33,485 nucleotides of DNA from positions 1 to 33,485 of the forward strand of contig JAQGAU010000240.1 of NCBI GenBank assembly GCA_034698045.1. Reading direction: 5' to 3'. Below the pieces are notes generated by a model. The model saw nothing but the letters and a program-made list of their open reading frames with translations. It made no database searches and was not told the origin of the DNA. The translations under genes were made by a program, and so were the position numbers. Numbering within the stretch: the first letter of the stretch is position 1; every line of letters starts with the position of its first letter. Positions 1 to 10,003 of the stretch are shown here, piece by piece. Source of the DNA: Paramacrobiotus richtersi. Taxonomy: Eukaryota; Tardigrada; Eutardigrada; Parachela; Macrobiotidae.

Positions 1-375
1 TAATTTCCATTTTTTAATTTATTGTTAATTATTACTACAAAAAAACTATTATTATTAAATTAAAAAAATTATTAAAAAGATACTACATATTAAACAATGG
101 GAACGTCAGCTAGAAGGATAAACCTGCTTTTATCTGTTAAAAGTAGGTCTACCGTTATAAGTTCTAACTGACGTTCTTTATTTTTATAGTAATTTTTCAA
201 TAAATTTTGTTTTAATTTAATAATAATATTTGTTTTGTAGTGATAATTAATATTTTTATTAATAATAATATTGAAGTATTTTTTTGTAAGTCAGCTATTT
301 CGCTTTTCAAGGTTGTCACATTCAGCTTCAAAACAGATTGTTCTTCTTTCTTCCACAATCTTGTTGTTTTTCTAG
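1..375. other. AT-rich intron or upstream DNA of the 376-792 exon
   Basis: Very AT-rich DNA with no convincing exon. It ends in a pyrimidine-rich tract and TAG at 373-375, a good splice acceptor for the exon that follows. A hairpin at 101-176 is listed separately. The rest of the host gene lies left of the window or in exons too short to recognise. Confidence 0.5.
101..176 (+). ncRNA. Candidate miRNA-precursor-like hairpin
   Basis: A 76-base foldback. The outer arms (101-115 and 162-176) pair at 14 of 15 positions. The inner arms (122-132 and 138-148) form 11 pairs, one of them G-U, around a UCUGU loop. An asymmetric internal loop on the 3' side separates the two stems. Size and shape fit an animal pre-miRNA, here probably intronic. 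I do not recognise a known miRNA seed. A decayed palindromic transposon end could look the same. Confidence 0.3.
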
Positions 376-792
376 GACTGTGGCTTTCAATTCCAGCCTC
401 CCCTCCTCCTCCACAGTACCTACGGTGAGAAACGCCAGATCACCGTCAAACACAACATCTCCCTGGTATGGTTATCCAACCCGACCGGAAACGATCATTT
501 CGAGATCATCGACTGCACCAAAGGTCAGACCACCGAGAAACAAGCCTCGTTTCTGTGTAAACGCTCCTTGGCGAATGATTACCTAGCGATTTGGGATAGT
601 GCGGAGAAGGTTCTACCGCATTTGAAGGATCTCCGGCATAACTGCCCCTCGGAGAACCCGAGTTATGCAATGTTGAAGAACCTGTCCGAGGAGTATCGCA
701 AGGGGAAGGAGCTGTTTGAGAAGATGGTTGTGGATAGTGGGATCAGGAGGTGGGTGCACAAGTGTGAGGAGGAAGAGAGTTTTGAGGTGTAG
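376..792 (+). CDS. 3' terminal exon of an unrecognised protein gene
   Basis: The frame is open from the acceptor at 373-375 to a TAG at 790-792, giving 138 residues. It starts Asp-Cys-Gly and ends in an acidic stretch (CEEEESFEV). The composition is protein-like: a beta-like first third (TVKHNISLVWL), then mostly helical charged sequence, with cysteines near residues 48, 60, 87 and 130. The exon is GC-richer than the DNA on either side, which supports coding. A start at the internal ATG at 568 is unlikely because the frame is open and protein-like well upstream. An alternative acceptor at 414-416 would shorten the exon by about 14 codons. I do not recognise the family. No earlier exon is visible, so the gene is partial here. 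Confidence 0.55.
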   Translation, partial: DCGFQFQPPLLLHSTYGEKRQITVKHNISLVWLSNPTGNDHFEIIDCTKGQTTEKQASFLCKRSLANDYLAIWDSAEKVLPHLKDLRHNCPSENPSYAMLKNLSEEYRKGKELFEKMVVDSGIRRWVHKCEEEESFEV

Positions 793-1434
793 GGGGGGTT
801 TTATGCGGTTTTACTGGGGTTTACCTCGTTTTTTATGGTTGGATTGTTTTATTTCTTAGGGATTGTTTTTATGAGATTTTATGGAATTTTGTTGCATGGA
901 AAGGGTGTACGTAACTGAAGGGGTTTCGTTGTTATTGATTCTTATGTTTTTTGGGGTATCGGGGAAGTTCGACGGACGTTGTTTGGTTTTTTTTGTGATT
1001 TGCGTTTTTTGTTGTTTTTTGTATTCCTTTGAATGGCAGTTCTGTTACTGAATGGATTAAAATTGGTATTACTACCTAGTCGACTGAGCGTTCTTCGGTA
1101 CGCGTACAGAAGCGTTTAATCGCGTCATTATGAATTAGGTAAGGTAAAGTTAAGATTATTAAGTGAATCGGTTTGTTTTTTCGTTATTTATTGTAATTTT
1201 TCTAATTTAACCGATATCATTATCTCATACTTCTGTTTATACTTACTACATTTTTTATTTTATTGTTATTACTCATACTATATATTTTTTGTAATAAAAA
1301 GTGAATTATATCATTATTTCGATTTTCGTAAAAATGTTTCCCTCTTTCAAGCAGCGCTATTCCTCCGATCTACCATATTATACTGATCTGGAACAAATTT
1401 GGCGGTTTATACATGCATAAGAGAATTCCTGTTT
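793..1434. other. Intergenic, T-rich, no gene seen
   Basis: Lies between the end of the + strand unknown gene and the end of the minus-strand GST gene, so it holds two convergent 3' ends. T-rich runs read on the minus strand offer AATAAA-type signals (for example 1253-1258) for the GST transcript. I see no conserved coding frame. Confidence 0.5.
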
Positions 1435-2589
1435 TTATCCGTAAGTTAATTCGGGAGGAGCATCTTTATGGTTAGCTGCATGCGCCAGTCGAAAGGGCTC
1501 CAGATGGAGCACTTCTTGATAGATTCGAAAAATGTTGGGAAAGGCTTTCTCATCGGGATTGAACCGTTTGGTCCGGAAGACCAAACCAACGAGGCACATA
1601 TCGGCGAATGTCACACCATCGCCAACGCAGTATTTCCCACTGAATTTAGCTAGGAAATATTCCAGTGCGGTAAAGCCTTTTTGGAAGAATTCCGTCGACC
1701 AGGCTTCTTGTTCCTTGGGGTCATCAGAAACCTGAAAAAAAACGAAAACCGAAAACTAGAACGACGATAAAAAGAATGTAAAAAAAACTTTATAAATTAA
1801 ATAAAATAAAACAAAAAAATACAATATGTGAATAAAGTTATCAAAATTACTAAGAATAAATTAAAAATGAATGCGTAAATGAATTACTAAGAATAAATTC
1901 AAAATAAATACGTAAATGGATTAAGAATATTAAATGAATGAATGAATGAATTACTAAGAATAAATTCAAAATAAATACGTAAATGAATTCAAAATATTAA
2001 ATGAATTAACGAATTACTAAGAATAAATTCAAAATAAATAAGTAAATGAATTGAGAACATTTTATAAATTACGTGCGTATTTAGTATGTTCTGGAAGACC
2101 ATAAATTCGTTAGTACGTCATCGGTTCGGACTGTCCGTTATGACAACACCGCACTTTGATCCGGATCAATATATAGTGTCGTTTTGAAATAAACAAGCTA
2201 CCTACATGAGTTAGAGTGAGCTACTCGTTTACCCGTTTTGCGGTTGATGGATTCTGCAGCGGCACCATATACGAGTTGATAACCTCCACAAACTGTCGAA
2301 CCCGTGCCCGCTCCACCGGATCAACCGGAAACACGGGATTCTCCGGGCGTGTTTCTTCCAGGTACTCGCAAATCGCAATCGACTCGGTTAGATAATGTCC
2401 GTCAATATACAACACCGGCACCGTGCCCATCGGGTTCAGTTGCAAAAACTCCGCCGAACGTTGTTCTCCCTTCATTAAATTGATCGAAACAGTGTCGAAC
2501 GGGATGTGTTTCCAGTGGAGCACATTGCGAACGCGCCATGCCGAGTTACTGTCGAAGAAGTCGTAAAGAACTGGTTTACTGGAGGCCAT
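1435..2589 (-). CDS. GSTZ1: Zeta-class glutathione S-transferase / maleylacetoacetate isomerase, copy 1
   Basis: Two exons on the minus strand: 2233-2589 (119 codons) and 1435-1731 (98 codons plus stop), joined in phase 0 across a 501-base GT-AG intron. The protein is 217 residues, the usual length for zeta GSTs. It has an N-terminal thioredoxin-like domain with the WRVR motif (18-21), a cis-proline VPVL loop and an ESIAICEYLEE glutathione-site segment. The helical C-terminal domain contains VGDGVTFADMCL. Family enzymes isomerise maleylacetoacetate to fumarylacetoacetate in tyrosine breakdown and dechlorinate small acids, using glutathione in the cytosol. Oddities: the family's SSC motif reads Ser14-Asn15-Ser16, so the active-site cysteine is replaced, and the usual Gln before the glutathione-site Ser is Glu. 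Copy 2 lies just upstream in the same orientation. Confidence 0.93.
1847..2055. repeat. AT-rich tandem repeat inside the GST copy 1 intron
   Basis: The core TTACTAAGAATAAA recurs at 1847, 1884, 1951 and 2014, mostly followed by a shared AAATACGTAAATG-type segment. Spacing is 37, 67 and 63 bases, so units were expanded and partly lost. It lies wholly within the intron and should be spliced out. Confidence 0.85.
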
Positions 2590-3219
2590 TGTTTGCTAGT
2601 TATCGCGTATTCGCATCAGGAAAGTATGATGCAAATTGGAGCACAATACGACCAATAAAGAAGCAGTGTCTGTATTCCTGTACGGTAGTGACAAGAACTT
2701 ACTGTACGCGATCGCTGAAATGGCACGCAGAGTAGTGTATTCGGCAACATGCGCGTCGAATATTCCTACTCTGCCTATACGCACTCATCACACTGTCAGT
2801 CCCGCTAGGGTGTTGTATGCGGTAGGGCAAATTTTCGTGCCATTTCATCGATCGCGTACAGTACTATATCTAAATAGATATAGTAAGTTCTTGGTAGTGA
2901 TTAATGTTGATTACAGCTGTGGACCGGAATACGCATAAATCAGCGAAAGAAACGATACCACATATGCCCTGAGGTTACTTCGTTGTAATGCTGCTTTCAC
3001 GGTATAATGTGATTGCCAACAGGTGCATTTTATGACCATACTAATCCGTATGCAGCTATTGTAAGTTGTTGATATACGTACACACATGTGGCGCGCTCTT
3101 ATGGAGCAACCATTTACACGGCTGCTTTAATTTTTTAACGGTCGTTGCCTTATTAAACAGTCTTTCTTCTGGAAATACTATGAAGGTCAATGCTAATCAA
3201 AAACAGCGTCGAATATGAC
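2590..3219. other. Intergenic between the two GST genes
   Basis: Contains the presumed promoter of GST copy 1 and a fold-back element at 2685-2900, listed separately. The short open frames here have no protein-like features. The right edge is the poly(A) signal of copy 2. Confidence 0.5.
2685..2900. repeat. Fold-back (MITE-like) element with a nested palindrome
   Basis: The left arm 2685-2726 is repeated in inverted orientation at about 2837-2900, including the shared segments CAAGAACTTACT and CTGTACGCGATCG. The right arm is interrupted by a separate palindrome (2862-2885, 10-bp arms around AAAT). No coding capacity. Fold-back MITE or decayed transposon is the likeliest identity; target-site duplications are not clear. 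Confidence 0.6.
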
Positions 3220-3225
3220 TTTATT
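3220..3225 (-). terminator. Poly(A) signal for GST copy 2
   Basis: TTTATT on + reads AATAAA on the minus strand, about 90 bases past the stop codon of GST copy 2. Confidence 0.5.
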
Positions 3226-3312
3226 GACATTCTTCAAGCTGTCATTAACAATCAACATGATTGAAAAACTATCCTTTTCTTTGCAACACAAGTTGCTTTC
3301 AGTGGACTACAG

Positions 3313-4453
3313 TTAGCAGATGTCGCCTTTGATCTGGGCGGGACAATGTGGATGATTGGCCGCATGGGCCAAACGGAACGGTTCGAGCTGCAGCAGTTCC
3401 TCGTATAACCGGTAGATGGTGGGGAATTTGGAAAAGTCGGGTTTGAAGCGTTTCGCACGCCACACTTGCGGGACAATGCACATGTCGGCGAAGGTCACGG
3501 TGTCGCCGACCGTGTAGCGTCCACTGGACTTGGCGATTAGTTTCTCCAGCGCTACGAAGCCTTTGTTGAAGAATTCCAGTGACCAGGCTTGCTGTTCGTT
3601 GGGATCATCGGAAACCTGGAAAGATTTAACCACAACTGGACGGGATTCCCTTTAAGCCGATAATCATGCAAAAGGTACAAATAAATATTAGCTCTTTTAA
3701 AAAATTAATAGAAAAAAATAGAAAAAATATTAATATCTCGTTTGTTAGACATTATATTAATTATTTTGCGACCTACATAAGAAATAAAAATCTTTTTCTA
3801 TTCTGTGCAACGCTATGCAAATTTTCTGCTTGGTTATATTCGTTATTTTTTTGTGGTAAATCGATTTCAGCGTGGAATAAGCGTGAAAGATCACCATCTC
3901 AAAAAAACAGTAAAGCTTGTTTGAAAAATAAATGAGCAAAAAATATTCCTTCGAAAAGGATTATTTCGGCATATGCAGGTAAATCGATATTATATAAATG
4001 GTTAGAATGTTTGTAGTCTTAATATACCGGGTAATGATTAATCAGGGTTTCAAACAGGCTAAAACTAACCGGTTCAATGCCACTGCAACTCGCTACCTTT
4101 TTAGCGGTGGTGGGATTCTGCAACGGTACCAGATAGGAATTGATAATCTCCACAATTTCCCGTACACGTGCCCGTTGTGTTAAATTAGTCGGGAAGATGG
4201 GATTCTCCGGGCGGGTATCTTCCAGATACTCGCACATGGCAATGGACTGCGTGATATACTGCCCATCCGCATACAGCACCGGCACCGACCCATACGGATT
4301 AATGTGCAAAAACTCCGGAGTTTTCTGATCGCCTTTCACCAGATCAATATGGACCGTCTCGAATGGTATGTTTTTCCAGTATAATACGTTCCGCACACGC
4401 CATGCACAATTACTGGCGAAATAATCGTATAAAATCACGTTTTCCGGCCCCAT
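3313..4453 (-). CDS. GSTZ1: Zeta-class glutathione S-transferase / maleylacetoacetate isomerase, copy 2
   Basis: Two minus-strand exons: 4097-4453 (119 codons) and 3313-3615 (100 codons plus stop), phase 0, with a 481-base intron at exactly the same codon as in copy 1. The protein is 219 residues. Ser14-Asn15-Cys16 keeps the catalytic serine and cysteine of the zeta SSC motif, followed by WRVR (18-21). VPVLYADG and TQSIAMCEYLED form the glutathione site. The C-terminal domain carries VGDTVTFADMCIVPQV. This is the more orthodox of the pair and the better candidate for true maleylacetoacetate isomerase activity. The tandem same-strand position and shared intron show a local duplication followed by divergence. 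The start ATG at 4453 gives the family's usual N-terminal length. Confidence 0.94.
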
Positions 4454-5046
4454 ATTAGCAAAAACAATTTCTTTAATTTTTAATTAATTTGTTAACTTTT
4501 TATACAGAAACCAGCACTGAATGAAACTGTAAAAAAATCGCAGGAATGAGACGGTGAATTTTCGACAGAGCGCAAAAAGGTATAGCACATGTTTCATGGC
4601 CGTGGGGCTTGTATTTCCGGTAAAGACGAAAAAGTGGTATACAAGTTTTATTAAAATGCCAACGGGGGAAAATGAGCAATTCATGCTGAATGGCTGAATG
4701 TTCCCTGTTGTTCAGTGGGAAAGATATAATTCCCTATGGGCAGTGCCCATGGGAAGATAATAACCGCGACCTTCACTGTTAAACAACGGTCATTTTTCCG
4801 CTCCCACAATTCTGATCGTTCGGAGAGATATCCCGCATGCAGTTCGATTATCCTCGATCATTGATTGGTGTAATGACATTCTGAATTAACTTGGTTGACG
4901 ATTAATGCCGGCACGCTACTGCACATTTGTGGAAGATTTCCGAAGCAGATCACGTTAAAGAACGGTGGGACTGGTAGTTGTTGGTTTCGTAATTCTTGGA
5001 ATAATTCCGGTGGAAATCTTTTCTTTAATCTGTCTCGTAATTGAGA

Positions 5047-5222
5047 TTTTTAATGATACTTACCGTAACTAATCTGGGCTTAAATGGGTGCAGCTAGGAG
5101 AATTCCAGGGCATCATGTACGTTAATCTCTTTGGATTTTTTAATGATACTTACCGTAACTAATCTGGGCTTAACTGGGGGTACAGCTAGCAGAATTCCAG
5201 GGCATCACATACATTAATCTCT
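5047..5222. repeat. 90-base tandem duplication carrying a splice-donor-like site
   Basis: Two copies, offset by exactly 90 bases, start at about 5047 and 5137. They share TTTTTAATGATACTTACCG and CAGAATTCCAGGGCATCA-like segments with a few substitutions. On the minus strand both copies contain ACG|GTAAGTATC, a near-consensus donor, upstream of GST copy 2. It could be a duplicated untranslated first exon, or chance. Confidence 0.8.
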
Positions 5223-6721
5223 GTACATTTTCAAGCTACCCAGACTTGATCCGCATCTTTAACTTATTCCTTAAAATTTAAGGGAATTTTTGCTGTTAGT
5301 CAAGTACACAATTTAAGCTTTCTTACTCTTTGAGCGCTGATGGATATTTTTGTGTTATGGTTTTTACTACTTTTGCGGTTTAGGTTAACACTCACCAAAT
5401 TACGTACTTTAATTACGTGTCATTTCCCAGTGAGCCTTCGAGGCCAGCCAATCAAATGTGGCTAATACGCCTTAAAATCGAGACCAGACTGTGCAAGTAA
5501 GACGTTGCGCCATATTTATGATCCACAAAAAATCCGTAATAAAACAACTAACAAACGGAAAAAACTAAAACAACGCAGAGAATTGTCTTTTTAAATCATA
5601 TTATTTAAATCACTAACTTGTACATTCCAGAGGAGTCAGGTTTATACTGGGTCGACCCATTCACGATACGTTTTCAACAGCATACTGTCTACATGCAGAG
5701 AAAATACACGTTCTGCGCTGAACTAAACGACTCACTTCTAGGCCTGAAAACGCTGTTGTAAATACGGATCCCTGCACTACATCATTGTCAGGATCCCAAA
5801 TAAATCTCGTTTTTGAACCAGCGTGATTCAGGGTCCGCAATAGATAACAAACCATCCCTTACAAACTCCGTATTCGAATATTCTCCTACGGTTCCTACTG
5901 GCTCATCTTGTTTGATTAGTTCCTCCGTTCATCGTAAAACGTCTCTGCTTCTGATTTCCTAACCTGAGGTCGACCTCCGAAAGTACATTCTGTGTGACAT
6001 ATCCAGTGCTGGTTTAGACGATAAAACATGGACGGAGAAAGGCAAACAGAACCTAGTTTAATGTGTCTGTGCACGGGACTAAAACTTTAATATCATGATT
6101 CCGTAAATGCAGCGCAAGAAATGGGCAGGCCGTGCATGAGGCAGAAGCGCGTCGACAGGACAGCTTTACTGCCAAAACACGCTCAAGAAATGTTCGTCAG
6201 TTTTTCTACGATTATTCTTTGAGAGAATTTTTTTTCACTGCACACTCAATGCCATGTTGTAAAGAAATCATTTCTGCACTATAGGAAGATGCTTAATCAG
6301 CTTAGCAAAGCTTCATATTGAAACAGTTGTGAAATTATGCGTCACTTCCGGAAAAGGCGGTCCTTGCGGCCGGAAGGATAACTTACTTCCTGCATGTTTT
6401 TTAATGACGTATTTTTGATTGATTTGAGACCTTCATCATGTCCGAGGAATTCAGGGTGAAAACGAGCACGAGAGCTTGAAACTGAATTTTTAGCGAATTT
6501 TCTAAGTTTTAATTTGCCTCGCAGACCGCTCGGATTAGGTGAGTGTTAAGGTCCAATATAGTGCATGATTAAAGCAATTTACTACCGTTCCTTATAATTA
6601 TCTGTACTGCAGATTGATGTGTACTTGCGGACGTTTTATCTGTTTCATATTTTATTTACGTAACTTGCAGCGTATACCTTATACATGCACGTATGTATGC
6701 ATACATACATGTATGCAACAT

Positions 6722-6791
6722 AAGGACGCTGTACCATTATTATTGCCAGTATCAATCTAATATTGATAATAATGATGGTTACAGCGTCCTT
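6722..6791 (+). ncRNA. Candidate miRNA-precursor-like hairpin
   Basis: A 70-base foldback. The outer 12-bp arms (AAGGACGCTGTA at 6722-6733; complement at 6780-6791) are perfect. After one bulged base come 11 further pairs with one G-U, a six-base 5' bulge, then six pairs around a CUAAU loop. Total about 29 pairs, with pre-miRNA size and bulge pattern. No seed recognised. It lies just outside the duplicated Ly6 upstream block. Confidence 0.35.
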
Positions 6792-6887
6792 TTCCGGCTT
6801 TAAATATTATTCAACCCAGTTTTAACGTTGTTGAAATGCGTGCCAACGAAGGTCGGCTTCTTGTATATCCGGTGTATCATGCACACA

Positions 6888-6912
6888 TCGATAAACAACG
6901 ATCCAACCCATA
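6888..6912 (+). promoter_or_regulatory. Conserved upstream element of the Ly6 units
   Basis: The core ACAACGATCCAACCCATA, with minor changes, is found about 330 bases upstream of each of four Ly6 start codons: here and near 13310-13335, 18134-18158 and 22730-22754. Conservation above the flanking level suggests a promoter element, but recent duplication could explain it too. Confidence 0.45.
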
Positions 6913-7034
6913 TTTATTCTTTTGCAATTTGCCGTAAAGTGGGACGGGCGGGACAGATCGTTCAATCTCGTTTTATAAGCTGAGCTGCTTATAGGGGGAA
7001 GAACGCACGGCTTCCGCTCACGTTATACCGCTTA

Positions 7035-7077
7035 GTCAGAATCGTATAGCAGTATCGATCCGGCGCACGGTTCAGTT
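7035..7077 (+). promoter_or_regulatory. Likely core promoter of Ly6-A
   Basis: GTCAGAATCGTATA (7035-7048) offers a weak TATA-like motif, and TCAGTT at 7072-7077, 27 bases on, resembles an arthropod-type initiator. The GTCAGAATCGT block is shared with all sibling genes. The start site is a guess from spacing. Confidence 0.4.
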
Positions 7078-7229
7078 TTTTTGCTCGAGGCCGACTTTCT
7101 CGTACTGTTTATATGCATATGTCTAAACATTCAGGTGCGCATGCTGTGTAACTGCGTCTCCATTGTGTACAAGAAATGTAAACAGCTTTACTCATTTTGA
7201 TGCAGCACTAATAAGTCTGTTTCTCGAAA

Positions 7230-8269
7230 ATGTATGTTAATCTCTTGATTATTTTGTACTTGGGCTTAATCAGTCTGCTCGTGGAGAGAGGTTCGTAAAA
7301 CCATCTTTAGTATGTTACTTTGTTGAATTGCATCAAAACTGTTTTGTAGCTTACTGCCTCGTGTGCAAAGAATGCCAGGGTGATACACCAACGTGCTCAG
7401 TGGTGAAAGATATGAAATGTGAGAGTATGGGAGGAGATTACGATACCTGTATTACATTCACCGGGAATTTTGTGGGCCAGGACGGCACAAAACATGATGG
7501 TAAGGCGTTATAGTTGTAAAGAATATGCTAACTTTGTAAAGAACATGCTAACTTTGATCATGGTTTGTCTAGTTACATTAGCGACGTCTTTGAACTTTTT
7601 TAAGCAGCTCATGATAACGTTAGTGTATGCATGATGCAAACTATCAGAATATGCGCGGTAATGATATCATCAGTACTGAGATTTCGATGGAATACGAGAT
7701 TGATTAGCCCGTAAGAGTTAAGGTGGAAAACACATGCAGCATAATCTTCTTGGTTTTTTACTGAAGTTGATAGAAACCTCACAACTGTTACAAGAATCGC
7801 ATGGTTTATATGGGATATCTTTTTAATTGCAAAGATTGTTCGGGTTAGACTTGCACCGTATGTTAACAGTTAGAAGCCACGTTAACGTTTAATCGGCGCC
7901 ATTTTGTGTCGAATATATAGCTGCACCTGAAATGCTACATCGCAGTTAGGATTTTCGTAGTTTCGCAGTTAGTATACGACGTACAAAACCTCGGCTTCTT
8001 TTTCGTTTCATAATAATATTATTGTTCTTTCAGGAAGCATTGTTCGTTCGTGTGGTCAGTCGGCCAAGCTTAAGCTGATGTCGATTAGCAAAGACGGCTG
8101 CACGAAGGTTAACCAAGCCAAGGACGCGGCGGGCTCGACATTCTCAGGACAGTTCTGTTTGTGCTCCAGCGACAACTGCAACGCTGCGAAAAGCACATCC
8201 ACCACGTTCACATACTCGGTGTTGGCGTTGTTTGCCGGTTTATCATTCTCTGGACTTGTCGCCTTGTAA
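7230..8269 (+). CDS. Ly6-A: GPI-anchored Ly6/uPAR-type three-finger protein
   Basis: Three exons: 7230-7290, 7350-7499 and 8034-8269, with both introns in phase 1, as is common in the LU family. The product is 148 residues. Residues 1-20 are a signal peptide. The LU domain runs from about 22 to 120 and starts LVCKEC. It ends FCLCSSDNCN, the family's C-x-C then C-Asn signature. An Ala-Ser-Thr stretch and hydrophobic tail (129-148) make a standard GPI attachment signal. Such proteins sit on the outer membrane and often modulate receptors or channels; no specific partner is shown. There are eleven cysteines. The extra Cys23 lies beside the predicted signal cleavage site. This is the only family member here that is complete and GPI-type without defects. 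Confidence 0.88.
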
Positions 8270-9248
8270 ACTGCAAAACATAGCTTTGTATGCGTTTCCT
8301 TGGTTTTGAATTGTTCAGTAACAATTTCGGTTTTGAGTTCTGTTTCCAATGAGAAAAATTTGTAATAAACAGTGATTGTGTGGTAATTGTCCAGATTGTT
8401 TAAGTGCTAAAGGTTTACAGCTTTGTGAAGTGTGGTGAGCTGTTTCAGTTTATCGCGCCAGTTTTTCGGCATGTACTGTATGTTTTGCGCTGCACAAGTC
8501 TGTGTGTACTTCATTTGCACAAGCACCTGTTATCTCAAGCTCAAGATGTGTACACGGGATGTAAGGCAATAAAAAGATTTGATCGCCGGTAGCATTGATA
8601 ATTCGAAAACACAGTTCGGAGAACCTGTCGATTGGTACGCGTTTTACTTGATGGACGTAGATTGCCGGACCGCGCTTTATTGGACCCAGCAGGACTTGTC
8701 GCTCTCTTGACTTTTACGGTGCTTTTGATTCTGGGTTTTCCCTCACGTCGTTAACGCACTACTTGATCGAATGTGGCATTTGCTGCCCAGAAATGAAGAC
8801 CACAAACTGCTGCGCGAGTTTGTAAAACTAAGATCCCTGTAGCACAAAATTACTGGTAAGAAACGTCTCAGTACCAAGATTACTGACATATTTTTAGCGT
8901 ATCCTATACCGATTACTTATGCTTAATCCGGCTGGGAACTGGTATAACATATACAATTTAGAACATGAATTGGTGAAACGATAATAAAATTTTACAGTAC
9001 GACTTCCGGCACATACTGCCTTACGTACATAGAAGTAAGGCTCACAATACATTTTACAGCGAAACGTTAAACGTGTCGCCAGAGGGTGAATTTTTCTTCT
9101 CAGTCATCGCGACTGAGAAAAAGCTTCTGTAGTCATTCTGTACATTTTCCTGTATGTACGCTGTTATCTGTCAAAAATCTACAAGTGCTTGATGAAATTC
9201 AAACACTTTCGTGATTTTCGTGTCGAGGTACAAAACCTTTTGCCGAAA
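8270..9248. other. Ly6-A 3' region and Ly6-B upstream DNA
   Basis: Contains the Ly6-A 3' untranslated region with AATAAA at 8364-8369 and 8568-8573. The later one sits in GTAAGGCAATAAAA, conserved in units 2 and 3. The remainder aligns with 14830-15170 of unit 2 and holds the presumed Ly6-B promoter. No other gene seen. Confidence 0.6.
8568..8573 (+). terminator. Conserved poly(A) signal, Ly6-A
   Basis: AATAAA within a GTAAGG(G/C)AATAAAA block that also follows Ly6-C (14810-14815) and Ly6-D (19678-19683) at similar distances. Confidence 0.5.
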
Positions 9249-10003
9249 ATGAAGAATCTGCTCCTTCTTCTTTCCGTGGCTGTCCTCGTCCTGTTTGTAA
9301 CGGAAGGTTAGTGCAGCGAAACTTTCCTGTTCTTTTCTGTAATCACATATGTCACTGGCATTGTTTTGTTCCATATTCGATAGGATACGGTCTGAAATGT
9401 AAAGAATGCGCCGACCCGGATCAGCCATCTTGTTCCGTTGTCAAAGATGTGGACTGTGATGAGGGTGGCCTAGGGTTCGATACATGTGTAACATTCAAAG
9501 GAAAGTTCGTGGATGAAAATGGCAAAAACCATGTCGGTAAGCTGCGAGTCAACGGTTATTAGCGTCGACTATTCTGACATACATTCTTTATCTTGGCGTG
9601 GATAATCCTGGTTTTCTTCTACTTCCGTTAAAGTTATTAGTAATTCATTTAACAATGTACTAACAATGTATCAACAGTGGCTACTGTTTCTGTAAACAGC
9701 TGCTACACAACGCAAACTTTGAGCTGGTTTTTCTTATCGTAAAGTTTCTGTTTTCTTCGGAAGTGCGCTCTGCCAACACTGTGTTTTTTTTGCATTAAAG
9801 TGTTTTGAAATTTTGCAGGGCGCATCACTCGTTCGTGCGGGCAGCTAGCACGGCTACAAGAAATTTCTAAAGAAATTGGTGTGGATAAATGCGTCAAAGT
9901 TAAGCACGCGCGGGATAGGAAAAGCCAGTCAAAACGACCAACCGCCACGGGATGGTTTTGCGTATGTTCCACTGATTTCTGCAACGGTCCTGATGCAAAA
10001 TAA
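9249..10003 (+). CDS. Ly6-B: soluble Ly6/uPAR-type protein without GPI signal
   Basis: Exons 9249-9306, 9384-9536 and 9819-10003, phase 1 introns as in its siblings. The product is 131 residues. A leucine-rich signal peptide covers residues 1-19. The LU domain starts GLKCKEC and ends WFCVCSTDFCN, followed by only GPDAK before the stop, so there is no hydrophobic tail and the protein should be secreted. It has the ten cysteines expected of an LU domain. It also has a Lys/Arg/Ser-rich insert in the third loop (RDRKSQSKRPT). It is clearly more divergent than A, C, D and E, so its origin predates the segmental duplications. Unit 2 lacks it and unit 3 retains only a fragment. Confidence 0.85.

Larger units (their letters stand above)
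4454..7229. other. Long gene-poor intergenic region
   Basis: Holds the promoter side of GST copy 2, a 90-base tandem duplication (5047-5222), a hairpin at 6722-6791, and from about 6800 the conserved upstream block of the Ly6 array. Open frames are short and do not resemble proteins; the longest checked, about 5661-5855 minus, shows no domain or good splice context. A GT/AT simple repeat (ATGTATGCATACATACATG) sits near 6692-6712. Confidence 0.5.

Noticed and set aside
6355-6400. Possible tRNA-like fold around CTTCCGG...CCGGAAG
   Set aside because: No anticodon arm or T-loop sequence could be found.
7230-8269. Venom-type three-finger toxin
   Set aside because: The fold family is shared, but the C-terminal GPI signal and the LVCKEC/DNCN layout fit Ly6-type surface proteins; nothing suggests a toxin.
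9094-9118. Short inverted repeat CTCAGTC...GACTGAG
   Set aside because: Only seven to eight pairs and not conserved in unit 2; likely chance.
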